Origin: an uncultured Allosphingosinicella sp.
GTDB taxonomy: Bacteria; Pseudomonadota; Alphaproteobacteria; Sphingomonadales; Sphingomonadaceae
Reading direction: 5' to 3'
DNA length: 46,855 nt
Assembly (NCBI GenBank): GCA_934539295.1
Contig: CAKTCN010000029.1
Coordinates: 1-46,855 of the forward strand
In this document: in pieces, positions 1 to 7,111 of the stretch
How positions within the stretch are numbered: position 1 is the first letter of the stretch
Layout: every line of letters starts with the position of its first letter
Translations under genes and position numbers: made by a program
Notes under the pieces: generated by a model
What the model saw: only the letters and a program-made list of their open reading frames with translations
What the model was told of the DNA's origin: nothing
The model's database searches: none

Positions 1-905
1 CCGCCGCCGACGTCGAGGAAGTTGGCCGGGAACATGCCGTTCAGCTTGATGATGTCCATCGTCGCCATGGCGAGGCCAGCGCCGTTCACCATGCAGCCGA
101 TATCGCCGTCGAGCTTGATGTAGGCGAGGTCGTACTTGGACGCCTCCAGCTCCATGGCATCCTCTTCGGTCTCGTCGCGCAGTTCCATCAGGTCCTTGTG
201 GCGGAACATGGCATTGCCGTCGAAGCTGACCTTGGCGTCGAGCACCATCAGCTTGCCATCGTCGGTGACGGCGAGCGGGTTGATCTCGATCTGCTCGGCA
301 TCGGTGCCGAGGAAGGCGTCGTAAAGCTTGGACGCGACATTGGCGGCCTGCTTGGCGAGATCGCCGGTCAGCTCCAGCGCCGCGGCGACGGCGCGGCCGT
401 GATGCGGCATGAAGCCGGTCGCGGTGTCGATGTCGATCGACTGGATCTTCTCGGGCGTGTCATGGGCCACCGTCTCGATGTCCATGCCGCCTTCGGTCGA
501 TGCGACCATGGAGACGCGGCCGGTGGCGCGGTTCACCAGCAGAGCAAGGTAGTATTCCTTGGCGATGTCGACGCCGTCGGTGATGTAGAGGCGGTTGACC
601 TGCTTGCCCGCGTCACCCGTCTGAATGGTGACGAGCGTGTTGCCGAGCATCTCGGACGCGTGCGCGCGTACTTCGTCGGCGGTCTTGGCGAGGCGGACGC
701 CGCCCTTGGCCTCGGCGCCCAGTTCCTTGAACTTGCCCTTGCCGCGGCCGCCGGCATGGATCTGCGCCTTCACGACATAAAGCGGCCCGGGGAGCTTGCC
801 TGCGGCCTCGACGGCTTCGTCGACGGTGAGCGCGGCATGGCCCGCGGGCACGGGGACGCCGAACTTCGCAAGCAGTTCCTTGGCCTGATATTCGTGGATG
901 TTCAT
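1..905 (-). CDS. sucC: Succinyl-CoA ligase (ADP-forming) beta subunit, 3' end cut by window edge
   Basis: Beta subunit of succinyl-CoA synthetase, which couples succinyl-CoA cleavage to nucleoside triphosphate synthesis in the TCA cycle, working with the alpha subunit SucD. The first 301 residues are present, against about 400 for the family, so the C-terminal CoA-ligase part lies beyond base 1. The start [12 protein letters not shown] at 905 is the canonical start of SucC. The N-terminal ATP-grasp domain is clear, with [16 protein letters not shown] and the [20 protein letters not shown] segment. sucD would be expected beyond the left edge. An 11-base direct repeat (916-926 and 928-938) lies just upstream of the start. 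Family assignment is secure. Confidence 0.97.
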   Translation of the reverse strand, partial: MNIHEYQAKELLAKFGVPVPAGHAALTVDEAVEAAGKLPGPLYVVKAQIHAGGRGKGKFKELGAEAKGGVRLAKTADEVRAHASEMLGNTLVTIQTGDAGKQVNRLYITDGVDIAKEYYLALLVNRATGRVSMVASTEGGMDIETVAHDTPEKIQSIDIDTATGFMPHHGRAVAAALELTGDLAKQAANVASKLYDAFLGTDAEQIEINPLAVTDDGKLMVLDAKVSFDGNAMFRHKDLMELRDETEEDAMELEASKYDLAYIKLDGDIGCMVNGAGLAMATMDIIKLNGMFPANFLDVGG

Positions 906-1031
906 GTGCGGAGTCCCTTGAGGCTGGCCTTGAGGCTGAAAAGGTTTGCGTGGGCCTTAAGCACATACGCGCGCGCAAGGAAAGGCAGCGAGGGGCATGA
1001 CGCGCGCGCGCGTCTTCGCTATTGCAGCAGG

Positions 1032-1541
1032 ATGCATCCGCTGCTCGGCACCCTGCTGCTTCTCGCCACCGTGCTCGTCATGGAGGGAGTCGCTTACGCC
1101 GCGCACCGCTGGATCATGCACGGGCCGGGCTGGTTCCTGCATGCCAGCCACCATCGCCCGCGCACCGGCCGGTTCGAGGCGAACGATCTTTACGCGGTCA
1201 TCTTCGCCCTCCCGTCGATCGCGCTCATCTACATGGGCGTGCAGGGCCCCTGGGGCGACTGGGCGACCTGGGTAGGCACCGGAATCGCTGCCTATGGCGC
1301 GATCTACTTCATCTTCCACGACGTCATCGTTCATCGCCGGGTAGCGCATGGCTACAAAGGCAAGTCGCGCTACATGAAGCGAATCATCCAAGGCCATCGC
1401 CTGCACCATGCGGTCGAGACCAAGCACGACTCGATCGGCTTCGGCTTCCTGTGGTCGCCCGATCCCCGCCGCATGAAGGCCGACCTCGCCGCCCGTAGGC
1501 AGTCCTTCCGCGCACCGGCGGGCCTCGACCGGCCGCGCTGA
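1032..1541 (+). CDS. crtZ: Beta-carotene 3-hydroxylase (CrtZ type)
   Basis: Di-iron membrane hydroxylase that adds 3-OH groups to the ionone rings of beta-carotene on the way to zeaxanthin and related xanthophylls. The 169-residue length fits CrtZ. The histidine motifs of the fatty-acid-hydroxylase superfamily are visible in order: HRWIMH near residue 28, HASHH near 39, HDVIVH near 97 and HRLHH near 123. Three or four hydrophobic segments lie between them. The ATG at 1032 starts the family-typical hydrophobic N-terminus; the reading frame is open far upstream, but that part is antisense to sucC. It is divergent from sucC, and no other crt genes are visible nearby, so it looks like an orphan carotenoid gene. 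A glycosyltransferase follows 31 bases downstream. Confidence 0.93.
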   Translation: MHPLLGTLLLLATVLVMEGVAYAAHRWIMHGPGWFLHASHHRPRTGRFEANDLYAVIFALPSIALIYMGVQGPWGDWATWVGTGIAAYGAIYFIFHDVIVHRRVAHGYKGKSRYMKRIIQGHRLHHAVETKHDSIGFGFLWSPDPRRMKADLAARRQSFRAPAGLDRPR

Positions 1542-1572
1542 ACCCGTTCACCCCCTTGCCGCAGGAGCTGCC

Positions 1573-2451
1573 GTGCCGCCGCTAGCCGTGATCACGATGG
1601 TGTATAACGAGGACCGCCGCCTGCCCATGTGGCTGGGCCACTACAGCAAGCAGGTCGGGCTCGAACATTGCTATGTGATGGACCATGGCAGCACCGACGG
1701 CTCTGCCGCCCGGAACCGCAAGGTCAACGTCATGCGCCTTCCGCGCTCGCCGCAGGACGATGCCCTGCGGCTGGGGTTCATCTCCGACATGGTGCGCGGC
1801 CTGCTGCGCTACTACGAACGGGTTGCCTATGTGGATGCGGACGAGTTGCTGGTCGCCGACCCGACCCGCTTCGCGAACCTCCGCGACTATGCCGAGCAGA
1901 TGAAGGGGGACGCAGTGACCTCCATCGGGCTCGAGATCGTGCAGGGCGAGGGCGAGAAGCCGCTGGTGCCGGAACTCGGCGTCGGCAAGCAGCGGCAATC
2001 GGTGCTTTTCTCCTCCTCCATGTGCAAGACCAACATGGTGGGGCGCGCCGTCAACTGGGCGCCCGGCCTGCATGCGCATGACGAGCCGCCGCGGTTTGAT
2101 GGCCTGTACCTGTTCCACCTGCGCCATGCCGACGAGAGCCAGGCGATGGAGCGTCTGCAGATCACCCGTGCCATGCCCTGGGCCCGCCCGGACGCAGGAG
2201 CGCACCAGCGCGTCAGCGACGAGCATATGCGGGTGCTCCTGTCGCTGTTCGCGCGTCGGCCGCTCGCCGAAGGAACCGGCATCCATGACCCAGAGGGACC
2301 GCTGGCTGCCGATCTCACGAGCTTCATCGCCGACACGAGGGCACCTGAAGCCGCCGGTGATCCTTATCGTGCTCCGCTGGGCCGTTATGGACGGGAGCGG
2401 GTTCCGATCGATGCCGGGTTCCGCCGGGCGCTGTCCGCCACGCCGCGCTGA
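1573..2451 (+). CDS. Glycosyltransferase family 2-like protein
   Basis: Probable nucleotide-sugar-dependent glycosyltransferase of 292 residues. The N-terminus (VITMVYNEDRRLPMWLGHY) and the following DHGSTDGS are the first strands and loop of a GT-A fold as in the Glyco_tranf_2_4 group. VAYVDADELL near residues 85-94 supplies the metal-binding DxD motif. No membrane segment is seen, so a cytosolic or peripheral protein is expected. Translation starts at GTG 1573, with a good AGGAG site just upstream; no better ATG precedes the motif. It follows crtZ closely in the same direction and could be co-transcribed. A role in glycosylating a hydroxylated carotenoid is possible from position only; a surface-glycan role is equally likely. 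Acceptor unknown. Confidence 0.82.
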   Translation: MPPLAVITMVYNEDRRLPMWLGHYSKQVGLEHCYVMDHGSTDGSAARNRKVNVMRLPRSPQDDALRLGFISDMVRGLLRYYERVAYVDADELLVADPTRFANLRDYAEQMKGDAVTSIGLEIVQGEGEKPLVPELGVGKQRQSVLFSSSMCKTNMVGRAVNWAPGLHAHDEPPRFDGLYLFHLRHADESQAMERLQITRAMPWARPDAGAHQRVSDEHMRVLLSLFARRPLAEGTGIHDPEGPLAADLTSFIADTRAPEAAGDPYRAPLGRYGRERVPIDAGFRRALSATPR

Positions 2452-2574
2452 CCCATTCGCATTTTCGTCGCTGCAGCCGGCACGTTCGTCGCGCCGAGCA
2501 TGTTGATCGACCGGAACCGCACGGCAGTCGAGCATCGGCGGCGCGGCTTCTCCCGAGCGCTTAAGAAGGCGCTA

Positions 2575-2592
2575 CCGGCCGATCATGGCCGG
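2575..2592. repeat. Hairpin just upstream of the 33-residue gene's ribosome binding site
   Basis: Inverted repeat CCGGCC-gatcat-GGCCGG with a six-base loop, ending about nine bases before the GGGAGAAGAA ribosome binding site of the small gene at 2611. It could affect translation or be a processing site; that role is inferred from position only. Confidence 0.4.
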
Positions 2593-2610
2593 CCAGAGGG
2601 AGAAGAAATC

Positions 2611-2712
2611 ATGTCCGCCGAACGTCTTCGGACCGTCACAACCGCCGTCGCAGCCCTGTTCGTCAGCGGCCTGTTCCTGGCGGCTGCCACGTCGACCACG
2701 CCGATCCTCTGA
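2611..2712 (+). CDS. 33-residue hydrophobic peptide, function unknown
   Basis: Very short gene supported mainly by its ribosome binding site (GGGAGAAGAA six bases before the ATG) and a sensible product: a basic start (MSAERLRTVT), one hydrophobic helix (AVAALFVSGLFLAAA) and a short polar end (TSTTPIL). This is the layout of a single-pass membrane microprotein or a short secreted peptide. A longer in-frame start exists at 2500 but lacks a comparable site. It lies between the glycosyltransferase and the convergent LytTR regulator, with two strong hairpins downstream. I do not recognise the family; expression is unproven. Confidence 0.5.
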   Translation: MSAERLRTVTTAVAALFVSGLFLAAATSTTPIL

Positions 2713-2766
2713 GGATCGCGTTTGTATGGGCGAGATGCCCGCGCGCACGACAAGCAGAACATGCAC

Positions 2767-2849
2767 GCGGGATGGTCGGGAAGCGCAAGCGATCCCGCCA
2801 CCTGAAGAACCTCGGCAGGCCGTGACGAAACGGCTTCCCGGGGTTCTTC
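2767..2849. terminator. Two consecutive hairpins between convergent genes
   Basis: First arm pair: GCGGGAT (2767-2773) with ATCCCGC (2792-2798). Second: GAAGAACC (2804-2811) with GGTTCTTC (2842-2849), which encloses a further pair GCCGT/ACGGC (2819-2823, 2830-2834). They fill the gap between the small plus-strand gene and the minus-strand LytTR regulator, so a bidirectional terminator role is plausible. There is no strong T-run on either side; a REP-like element is the alternative. Confidence 0.5.
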
Positions 2850-2860
2850 TACATCAGGCT

Positions 2861-3619
2861 TCAAAGACCCAGTGCGTGTCGTACCGAATCGAGGTGATGC
2901 GCGCTGACCTGCACATGGGCGCCATCCTCCATCACCAGCACGTGGGATCGCCGGGAACGGCGTAATTCCACCACCTTCGACGGCCGTACGAACGCCGAGC
3001 GGTGAACGCGAATCAGGTCGCTGCCATCCAGCCTCTGTTCCAGCGCCCCCATGGTCGCGCGCAGCATGTGCCCGCGAAGTTCCGTATGCAGGATCACATA
3101 ATCGCCCGCCGCCTCGATCCAGTCGATCGCCGACAGGGGCACCCGCCGCTGCCCGTCGCGTTCCGGCACCCAGAAGCCCTCCTCCTGCCCATGGACGTGC
3201 CCGGTCCGCAGCGCCTCCACCGTCTGTTCCAGCGCCTCGGCGCGTGCCGCCTGCTCGCGCAGGCTCCGGCGTCGTGCGGCGCGCTCCACGGCCTGACGTA
3301 GGCGATCCAGCCGCACGGGTTTGAGCAGATAATCGGCGGCATCCACGTCGAAGGCATCGGCCGCAAATTGCTCATGCGCCGTCACGAATACGAGTTCCGG
3401 GCGCGGGATGGTGCGGATGTCGGCGGCGGTGCGCAGCCCGGTGCGGCCCGGCATCTGTATGTCCATGATGACCAGGTCGGGCTTGAGCTGCTCGATCGCC
3501 TCCAGCGCCTCGTCCCCGTCGCCCGCGGTGCCGACCACTTCGCAGGACGCGATGTCTCCGCAATAGGTGCGCAGGCGGTCGAGTGCGAGCGCCTCGTCGT
3601 CGACCAGCAGCACCCGCAT
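2861..3619 (-). CDS. LytR/AlgR-family response regulator (receiver plus LytTR DNA-binding domain)
   Basis: Cytosolic transcription regulator of 252 residues. Residues 1-120 are a receiver domain with the acidic pair D7-D8, phospho-acceptor D53 in LVIMDIQMPG, and the conserved lysine in LLKPVRL. Residues 150-250 are a LytTR domain (FWVPERDGQRRVPLSAIDWIEAAGDY, then LIRVHRSAFV), which binds DNA through beta-strands rather than a helix-turn-helix. A short coiled linker rich in Ala, Arg and Glu joins them. The upstream histidine kinase (3682-4821) ends 62 bases before this start on the same strand, so the two form a typical LytS/LytTR pair. Target genes cannot be read from the sequence. Confidence 0.93.
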   Translation of the reverse strand: MRVLLVDDEALALDRLRTYCGDIASCEVVGTAGDGDEALEAIEQLKPDLVIMDIQMPGRTGLRTAADIRTIPRPELVFVTAHEQFAADAFDVDAADYLLKPVRLDRLRQAVERAARRRSLREQAARAEALEQTVEALRTGHVHGQEEGFWVPERDGQRRVPLSAIDWIEAAGDYVILHTELRGHMLRATMGALEQRLDGSDLIRVHRSAFVRPSKVVELRRSRRSHVLVMEDGAHVQVSAHHLDSVRHALGL

Positions 3620-3681
3620 CGTTCCGGTTCCTCCATCTGCCTGGCAGGGAGATTAAACCCGCTCGCGCCGCGGCGAAAGCC

Positions 3682-4821
3682 TCAGCTTGCCGGCGGGTGC
3701 CGCGGCAAGGCGATGCTCACGCAATAGCTGCCCGGCCGCGTCGCCACCGTCAGCGACGCGGCATCCCCGTAAACGCTCTTGAGCCGCGCCTGGACGTTGG
3801 CGAGGCCGATGCCGAGCCCGCCCGGCTGTTGCTCTTCTCGCTCGGCAGGCACGTCATTCTCGACCGTGACGTGCACCTCATCACCCTCCACCTGTGCGTG
3901 GACGGCGATGGTGACCAGGGTACGCGAACGGGCCACGCCATGTTTCACGGCATTCTCGACGAGGGGCTGGATCAGGAAGCCAGGCACCGGCACCTCGCCG
4001 GCCTCGGGCGCATAGCTGATCTCGACGTCCAGCCGCCCCTGGAAACGAACGGCCTCGATATCGAGATATTCCTCGGCCAGCGTGATCTCGTCTCCAAGCG
4101 GAACCAGCGCGGATGGATCGCAGGCGAGCGATGCCCGCAGGAAGCTCGACAGCCGGTCGGTCATCTGTTCCGCATCCTTGTTGCGGTAGGTGACGATCAG
4201 CGCGGAGATCGAGTTGAGGGCGTTGAACAGGAAGTGTGGGTTGAGCTGGTAGCGCAGCGCCGTCAGCTGCGCCTCCTGTGCCGACGAGCGCGCCTCTGCC
4301 AATTGCCGCTCGATACGCAAGGCCCGCCGGCGTGACAGCGACAGCTGGAACAGCAGAACGTTGACCGAGAAGACGAGCAGGTAGTTGAACGCCGCGCCAT
4401 AGCCGCGGCCGAGGTTGCTGGGCAGCGATTCCCAGCCACTTTCCAGATGCTGTGCGACCCATGCCGTATAGACGAGGTCGAACGCGGCATTGACGATGGC
4501 GGCGGCCGCGACTGCCGGGACGAGTGCGAGCGCGCGCAATCTGGGACGGCGTTCGACAACGGACCTGAACAAGGCGAACAGCAGCAGGCCCAGCCCGAAC
4601 GAGACGATGATGGTGCCGGCATCCAGCGCCACGTCGCTCCAGTCACCACCTTTATGGCGGGCAAGGATGAGCGGCAGGAAGATGAGCAGCACGAACAGCC
4701 ACAAGGCGGCAGTCAGTGCGACTGCCTCGCCCCAGCGCGCATCCCGACGTTCCGCCTGCATCCGCCAACCCCTTGCCAGGCGGCGATAGTGGCCGAGCCG
4801 GCCCGTCCTGTCACGATCCAT
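3682..4821 (-). CDS. LytS/YehU-type sensor histidine kinase
   Basis: Membrane sensor kinase of 379 residues and partner of the LytTR regulator just downstream. Residues about 30-165 hold four hydrophobic segments and no large periplasmic domain, so it probably senses within or at the membrane. Residues 165-185 form a short coiled-coil-like link. The His_kinase domain contains LNPHFLFNALNS with phospho-acceptor H196, a sequence typical of this family. An ATPase domain follows with PLVENAVKHG (N box) and GGLGIGLANVQARL (G box). The ATG at 4821 gives a basic N-terminus; a second Met at residue 21 is an alternative start. It is divergent from the class II aldolase gene at 4978. Confidence 0.92.
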   Translation of the reverse strand: MDRDRTGRLGHYRRLARGWRMQAERRDARWGEAVALTAALWLFVLLIFLPLILARHKGGDWSDVALDAGTIIVSFGLGLLLFALFRSVVERRPRLRALALVPAVAAAAIVNAAFDLVYTAWVAQHLESGWESLPSNLGRGYGAAFNYLLVFSVNVLLFQLSLSRRRALRIERQLAEARSSAQEAQLTALRYQLNPHFLFNALNSISALIVTYRNKDAEQMTDRLSSFLRASLACDPSALVPLGDEITLAEEYLDIEAVRFQGRLDVEISYAPEAGEVPVPGFLIQPLVENAVKHGVARSRTLVTIAVHAQVEGDEVHVTVENDVPAEREEQQPGGLGIGLANVQARLKSVYGDAASLTVATRPGSYCVSIALPRHPPAS

Positions 4822-4977
4822 GCCATGTCATTCTGCAGGCCGAACGGCCCTGCACTAGCGCTACGTCCGGCAAGGCACCGGCTGCGGCGTGGCGGTGAAT
4901 GCGCGCGCCGTTGCGATCAAATTGTTGCGCGGCGATCCTGTGTTGGAGCAGGTTCGAAAGAAAAGAGGAGAGGAATC

Positions 4978-5790
4978 ATGGGACGGTTGGATGCGGTCAC
5001 GCGCGGCATGGACGTGTCGCCCTTGGCGTCGGTGGAGATACCGAGCCTGGCAGGAAAGGTGAGCGAGGAGGAATGGAAGGTCCGCATCGATCTTGCCGCC
5101 GCCTATCGCCTCGTCGCCTATTTCGGTTGGGACGACCTTATTTTCACGCACCTGTCCGCACGAGTGCCGGGTCCGGAGCATCACTTCCTGCTCAATCCCT
5201 ATAATCTGATGTTCGAGGAAGTGACGGCATCGAGCCTAGTCAAGGTCGACATGAAGGGGCTTCCGGTCGATCCTTCGCCCTTCATCACCAATCCCGCCGG
5301 CTTCACCATCCATTCCGCGCTGCACATGGCGCGCGAGGATGCCAAGGCGGTGATGCATCTCCATACGCCGCATGGCCAGGCGGTGTCGGCGCATAGTGAA
5401 GGGCTGCTGCCGCTGACCCAAACGGCCATGCTGATCGGCGGCGACCTCGCCTTTCATGACTATGAAGGCGTTGCAGTGGATCTGGACGAGCGCGAGCGAC
5501 TGGTCGCCAACATGGGCAGCAAGGGCGCGATGCTGCTGCGAAATCACGGCACCCTGGCGGTCGGGGAGAGCGTAGGCGAATGTTTCCTGAAGCTCTATTT
5601 CCTGGAGCGCGCATGCGAGGCGCAGATCATGGCGCTGTCGGCCGGTGGCGCGATCAACAACCCGCCCCAGGGATCGCCCGAGGTCACGGCGCAGCAGGGA
5701 CAGATGGGGCTGAAGATCGTGGCAGGGGCGCTCGCCTGGCCCGCCTTGCTGCGCAAGGCATACCGGCTGGATCCCAGCTTCGCGAGCTGA
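4978..5790 (+). CDS. Class II aldolase/adducin family protein
   Basis: Cytosolic protein of 270 residues with the class II aldolase/adducin head fold over roughly residues 35-225. Metal-ligand histidines are present in HLHTPHG (127-133) and in RNHGTLAVG further on. The loop where fuculose-phosphate aldolases carry a catalytic Glu four residues before a His reads NPAGFTIH here, so that acid is missing. True aldol cleavage is therefore doubtful, and the substrate is unknown. A strong AGGAGAGGA site precedes the ATG at 4978. It is divergent from the LytS kinase, so shared control with that two-component system is possible but unproven. Confidence 0.87.
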   Translation: MGRLDAVTRGMDVSPLASVEIPSLAGKVSEEEWKVRIDLAAAYRLVAYFGWDDLIFTHLSARVPGPEHHFLLNPYNLMFEEVTASSLVKVDMKGLPVDPSPFITNPAGFTIHSALHMAREDAKAVMHLHTPHGQAVSAHSEGLLPLTQTAMLIGGDLAFHDYEGVAVDLDERERLVANMGSKGAMLLRNHGTLAVGESVGECFLKLYFLERACEAQIMALSAGGAINNPPQGSPEVTAQQGQMGLKIVAGALAWPALLRKAYRLDPSFAS

Positions 5791-5964
5791 GCCTTACGCT
5801 ACGGCAAGAAGGCTGGTTGTCAGGGGATTCGGATGCAATACATGCGGCATGCGCGCATTCATTTTGGTAGAAGCTTGGCGCTTACATGGCCCGCCGGGGA
5901 AGGTGACCGGCGGACCGGCGCTGCGAGGTCGAGGCACGCCTCGAAGATCGAAGAGTGGTGCGTT

Positions 5965-6348
5965 TTGAACCGTTACCCGGTCTATATCGTCGATGATGAA
6001 GCGCCGATCCGCACGATGCTGGAAGAGTTGTGCGAGGTCGAAGGCTGGAACTGGCGTGCATTTCCAACCGGGTCCGAATTCATGGAGGCGGTCGGTGATC
6101 TGCCGCCGGGATGCGTGATCCTGGATATGCGCATGCCGGGATGGAACGGGATCAAGGTTCAGTCCGAACTTGCCCAGCGCGGCGCGCCCTTCGCCATCAT
6201 CGCCGTGACCGGCCATGGCGATGTCGAGATGGCGGTGGAGTCGATGAAGCTCGGCGCCATCGACTTCATCGAGAAACCTTATGAGAATGACGCTCTGATC
6301 GAGGCGGTAGGACGCGCCTTTGACCGGCTCGGCATGGCCGCGCGCTGA
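5965..6348 (+). CDS. Single-domain FixJ-like response regulator (receiver only)
   Basis: Stand-alone receiver domain of 127 residues if translation starts at the TTG at 5965, which gives LNRYPVYIVDDEAPIR, the usual first strand and acidic pair. D54 (VILDMRMPG) is the phospho-acceptor; TGHGD and EKPY carry the conserved Thr and Lys. The sequence is closest to FixJ-type receivers, yet no LuxR-type DNA-binding domain follows: the stop at 6346-6348 comes right after the last receiver helix, with no continuation in other frames. It may act through protein contacts or as a phosphate sink. An in-frame ATG at 5833 would add 44 low-complexity residues and seems less likely. No kinase is adjacent. Confidence 0.82.
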   Translation: MNRYPVYIVDDEAPIRTMLEELCEVEGWNWRAFPTGSEFMEAVGDLPPGCVILDMRMPGWNGIKVQSELAQRGAPFAIIAVTGHGDVEMAVESMKLGAIDFIEKPYENDALIEAVGRAFDRLGMAAR

Positions 6349-6408
6349 CCGGCGCGCGTCCCGCCACGGGGCCGAACCTTCACCTAAATCAATAAGCGCA
6401 GGGCACCA

Positions 6409-6434
6409 GTGCGCCACACGCGCGTTGTGCGCAC
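6409..6434. promoter_or_regulatory. 26-base near-perfect dyad upstream of the L,D-transpeptidase
   Basis: The sequence begins GTGCGC and ends GCGCAC, with matching interior apart from three mismatched pairs. It sits between the receiver-only regulator and the L,D-transpeptidase gene, 79 bases before the ATG. It could be an operator or a weak terminator for the upstream gene; no T-run follows. Role inferred. Confidence 0.35.
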
Positions 6435-6512
6435 CAAATAGAAGTGACTGCTTGACCCTTGCGGTCAAGAACCGATCTTCTTTGCTCATGTAGAACGGAA
6501 GTGGAGCCTGCC

Positions 6513-7100
6513 ATGGTTCGCACAAAGAATGGCTTTGTGTCCAAGATCGTAGTGGCTGCCTGCCTTGCTATCACGCCTTTGTCTTCGATACCGGCGCAGG
6601 AGTCAACTATAACATTCGAACAGGAGGACGTTCTTGAACCGGGGCAATTCGTCTGGAAGCCCGCCAATTTTACGGCAGGCGACGTCGAGGTCGTCGTCAG
6701 CATCCCCCTGCAAATGGCCTATGTCTATCGAGGCGGCACGCTGATCGGCATGTCGACTGTGTCCACTGGGAAGCCGGGCAACGACACGCCGGTCGGCAGC
6801 TTCACCATCCTGCAGAAGAAGGTGCATCACCGTTCCAACCTCTATGACAATGCACCGATGCCGCACATGCAGCGGCTCACCTGGGACGGCATCGCGCTCC
6901 ATGCCGGGAAGATCCCCGGATATCCCGCGTCGCATGGCTGCGTGCGTCTGCCGGCGACCTTTGCCAAGCATCTCTACGGCGTGACGCGACTGGGCGCGAC
7001 TGTGACGATCATCGACGAGGCACCGGGATCGCCCGACGAGGCATTGACCATCGCCAATGCGAGCAGTGCCACGCTGGCGAGCTTCGCCAGCGGCGGCTGA
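6513..7100 (+). CDS. L,D-transpeptidase (YkuD domain), periplasmic
   Basis: Peptidoglycan-modifying enzyme of 195 residues that would make 3-3 cross-links or attach proteins to the wall. Residues 1-28 are a Sec signal peptide (basic MVRTKNG, hydrophobic core, cleavage near PAQE). The YkuD domain spans about 55-175 and has the complete active site: H130 in ALHAG, then SHGCVR with H141, catalytic C143 and R145. It is a minimal enzyme without LysM or PG-binding domain. The ATG at 6513 was chosen because it starts the signal peptide and follows GGAG; the frame opens upstream at 6459. A TTGACC hexamer at 6452-6457 could belong to its promoter. It converges on uup. Confidence 0.93.
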   Translation: MVRTKNGFVSKIVVAACLAITPLSSIPAQESTITFEQEDVLEPGQFVWKPANFTAGDVEVVVSIPLQMAYVYRGGTLIGMSTVSTGKPGNDTPVGSFTILQKKVHHRSNLYDNAPMPHMQRLTWDGIALHAGKIPGYPASHGCVRLPATFAKHLYGVTRLGATVTIIDEAPGSPDEALTIANASSATLASFASGG

Positions 7101-7111
7101 GACTCAGCCGC
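7093..7111. repeat. Palindrome spanning both stop codons of convergent genes
   Basis: Perfect nine-base inverted repeat GCGGCTGAG-a-CTCAGCCGC. It contains the TGA of the L,D-transpeptidase on the plus strand and the TGA of uup on the minus strand, placed symmetrically. It may serve as a bidirectional 3' end signal, or follow by chance from both genes ending in Gly-stop with the same codons. Confidence 0.5.

Noticed and set aside
198..1031. Extension of CrtZ to the far-upstream start
   Set aside because: The extra part is antisense to sucC and unlike CrtZ, while the ATG at 1032 begins the expected membrane helix.
5833..5964. Longer ATG start for the receiver-only regulator
   Set aside because: It would add 44 residues without domain features before the usual first strand; the TTG at 5965 fits the fold.
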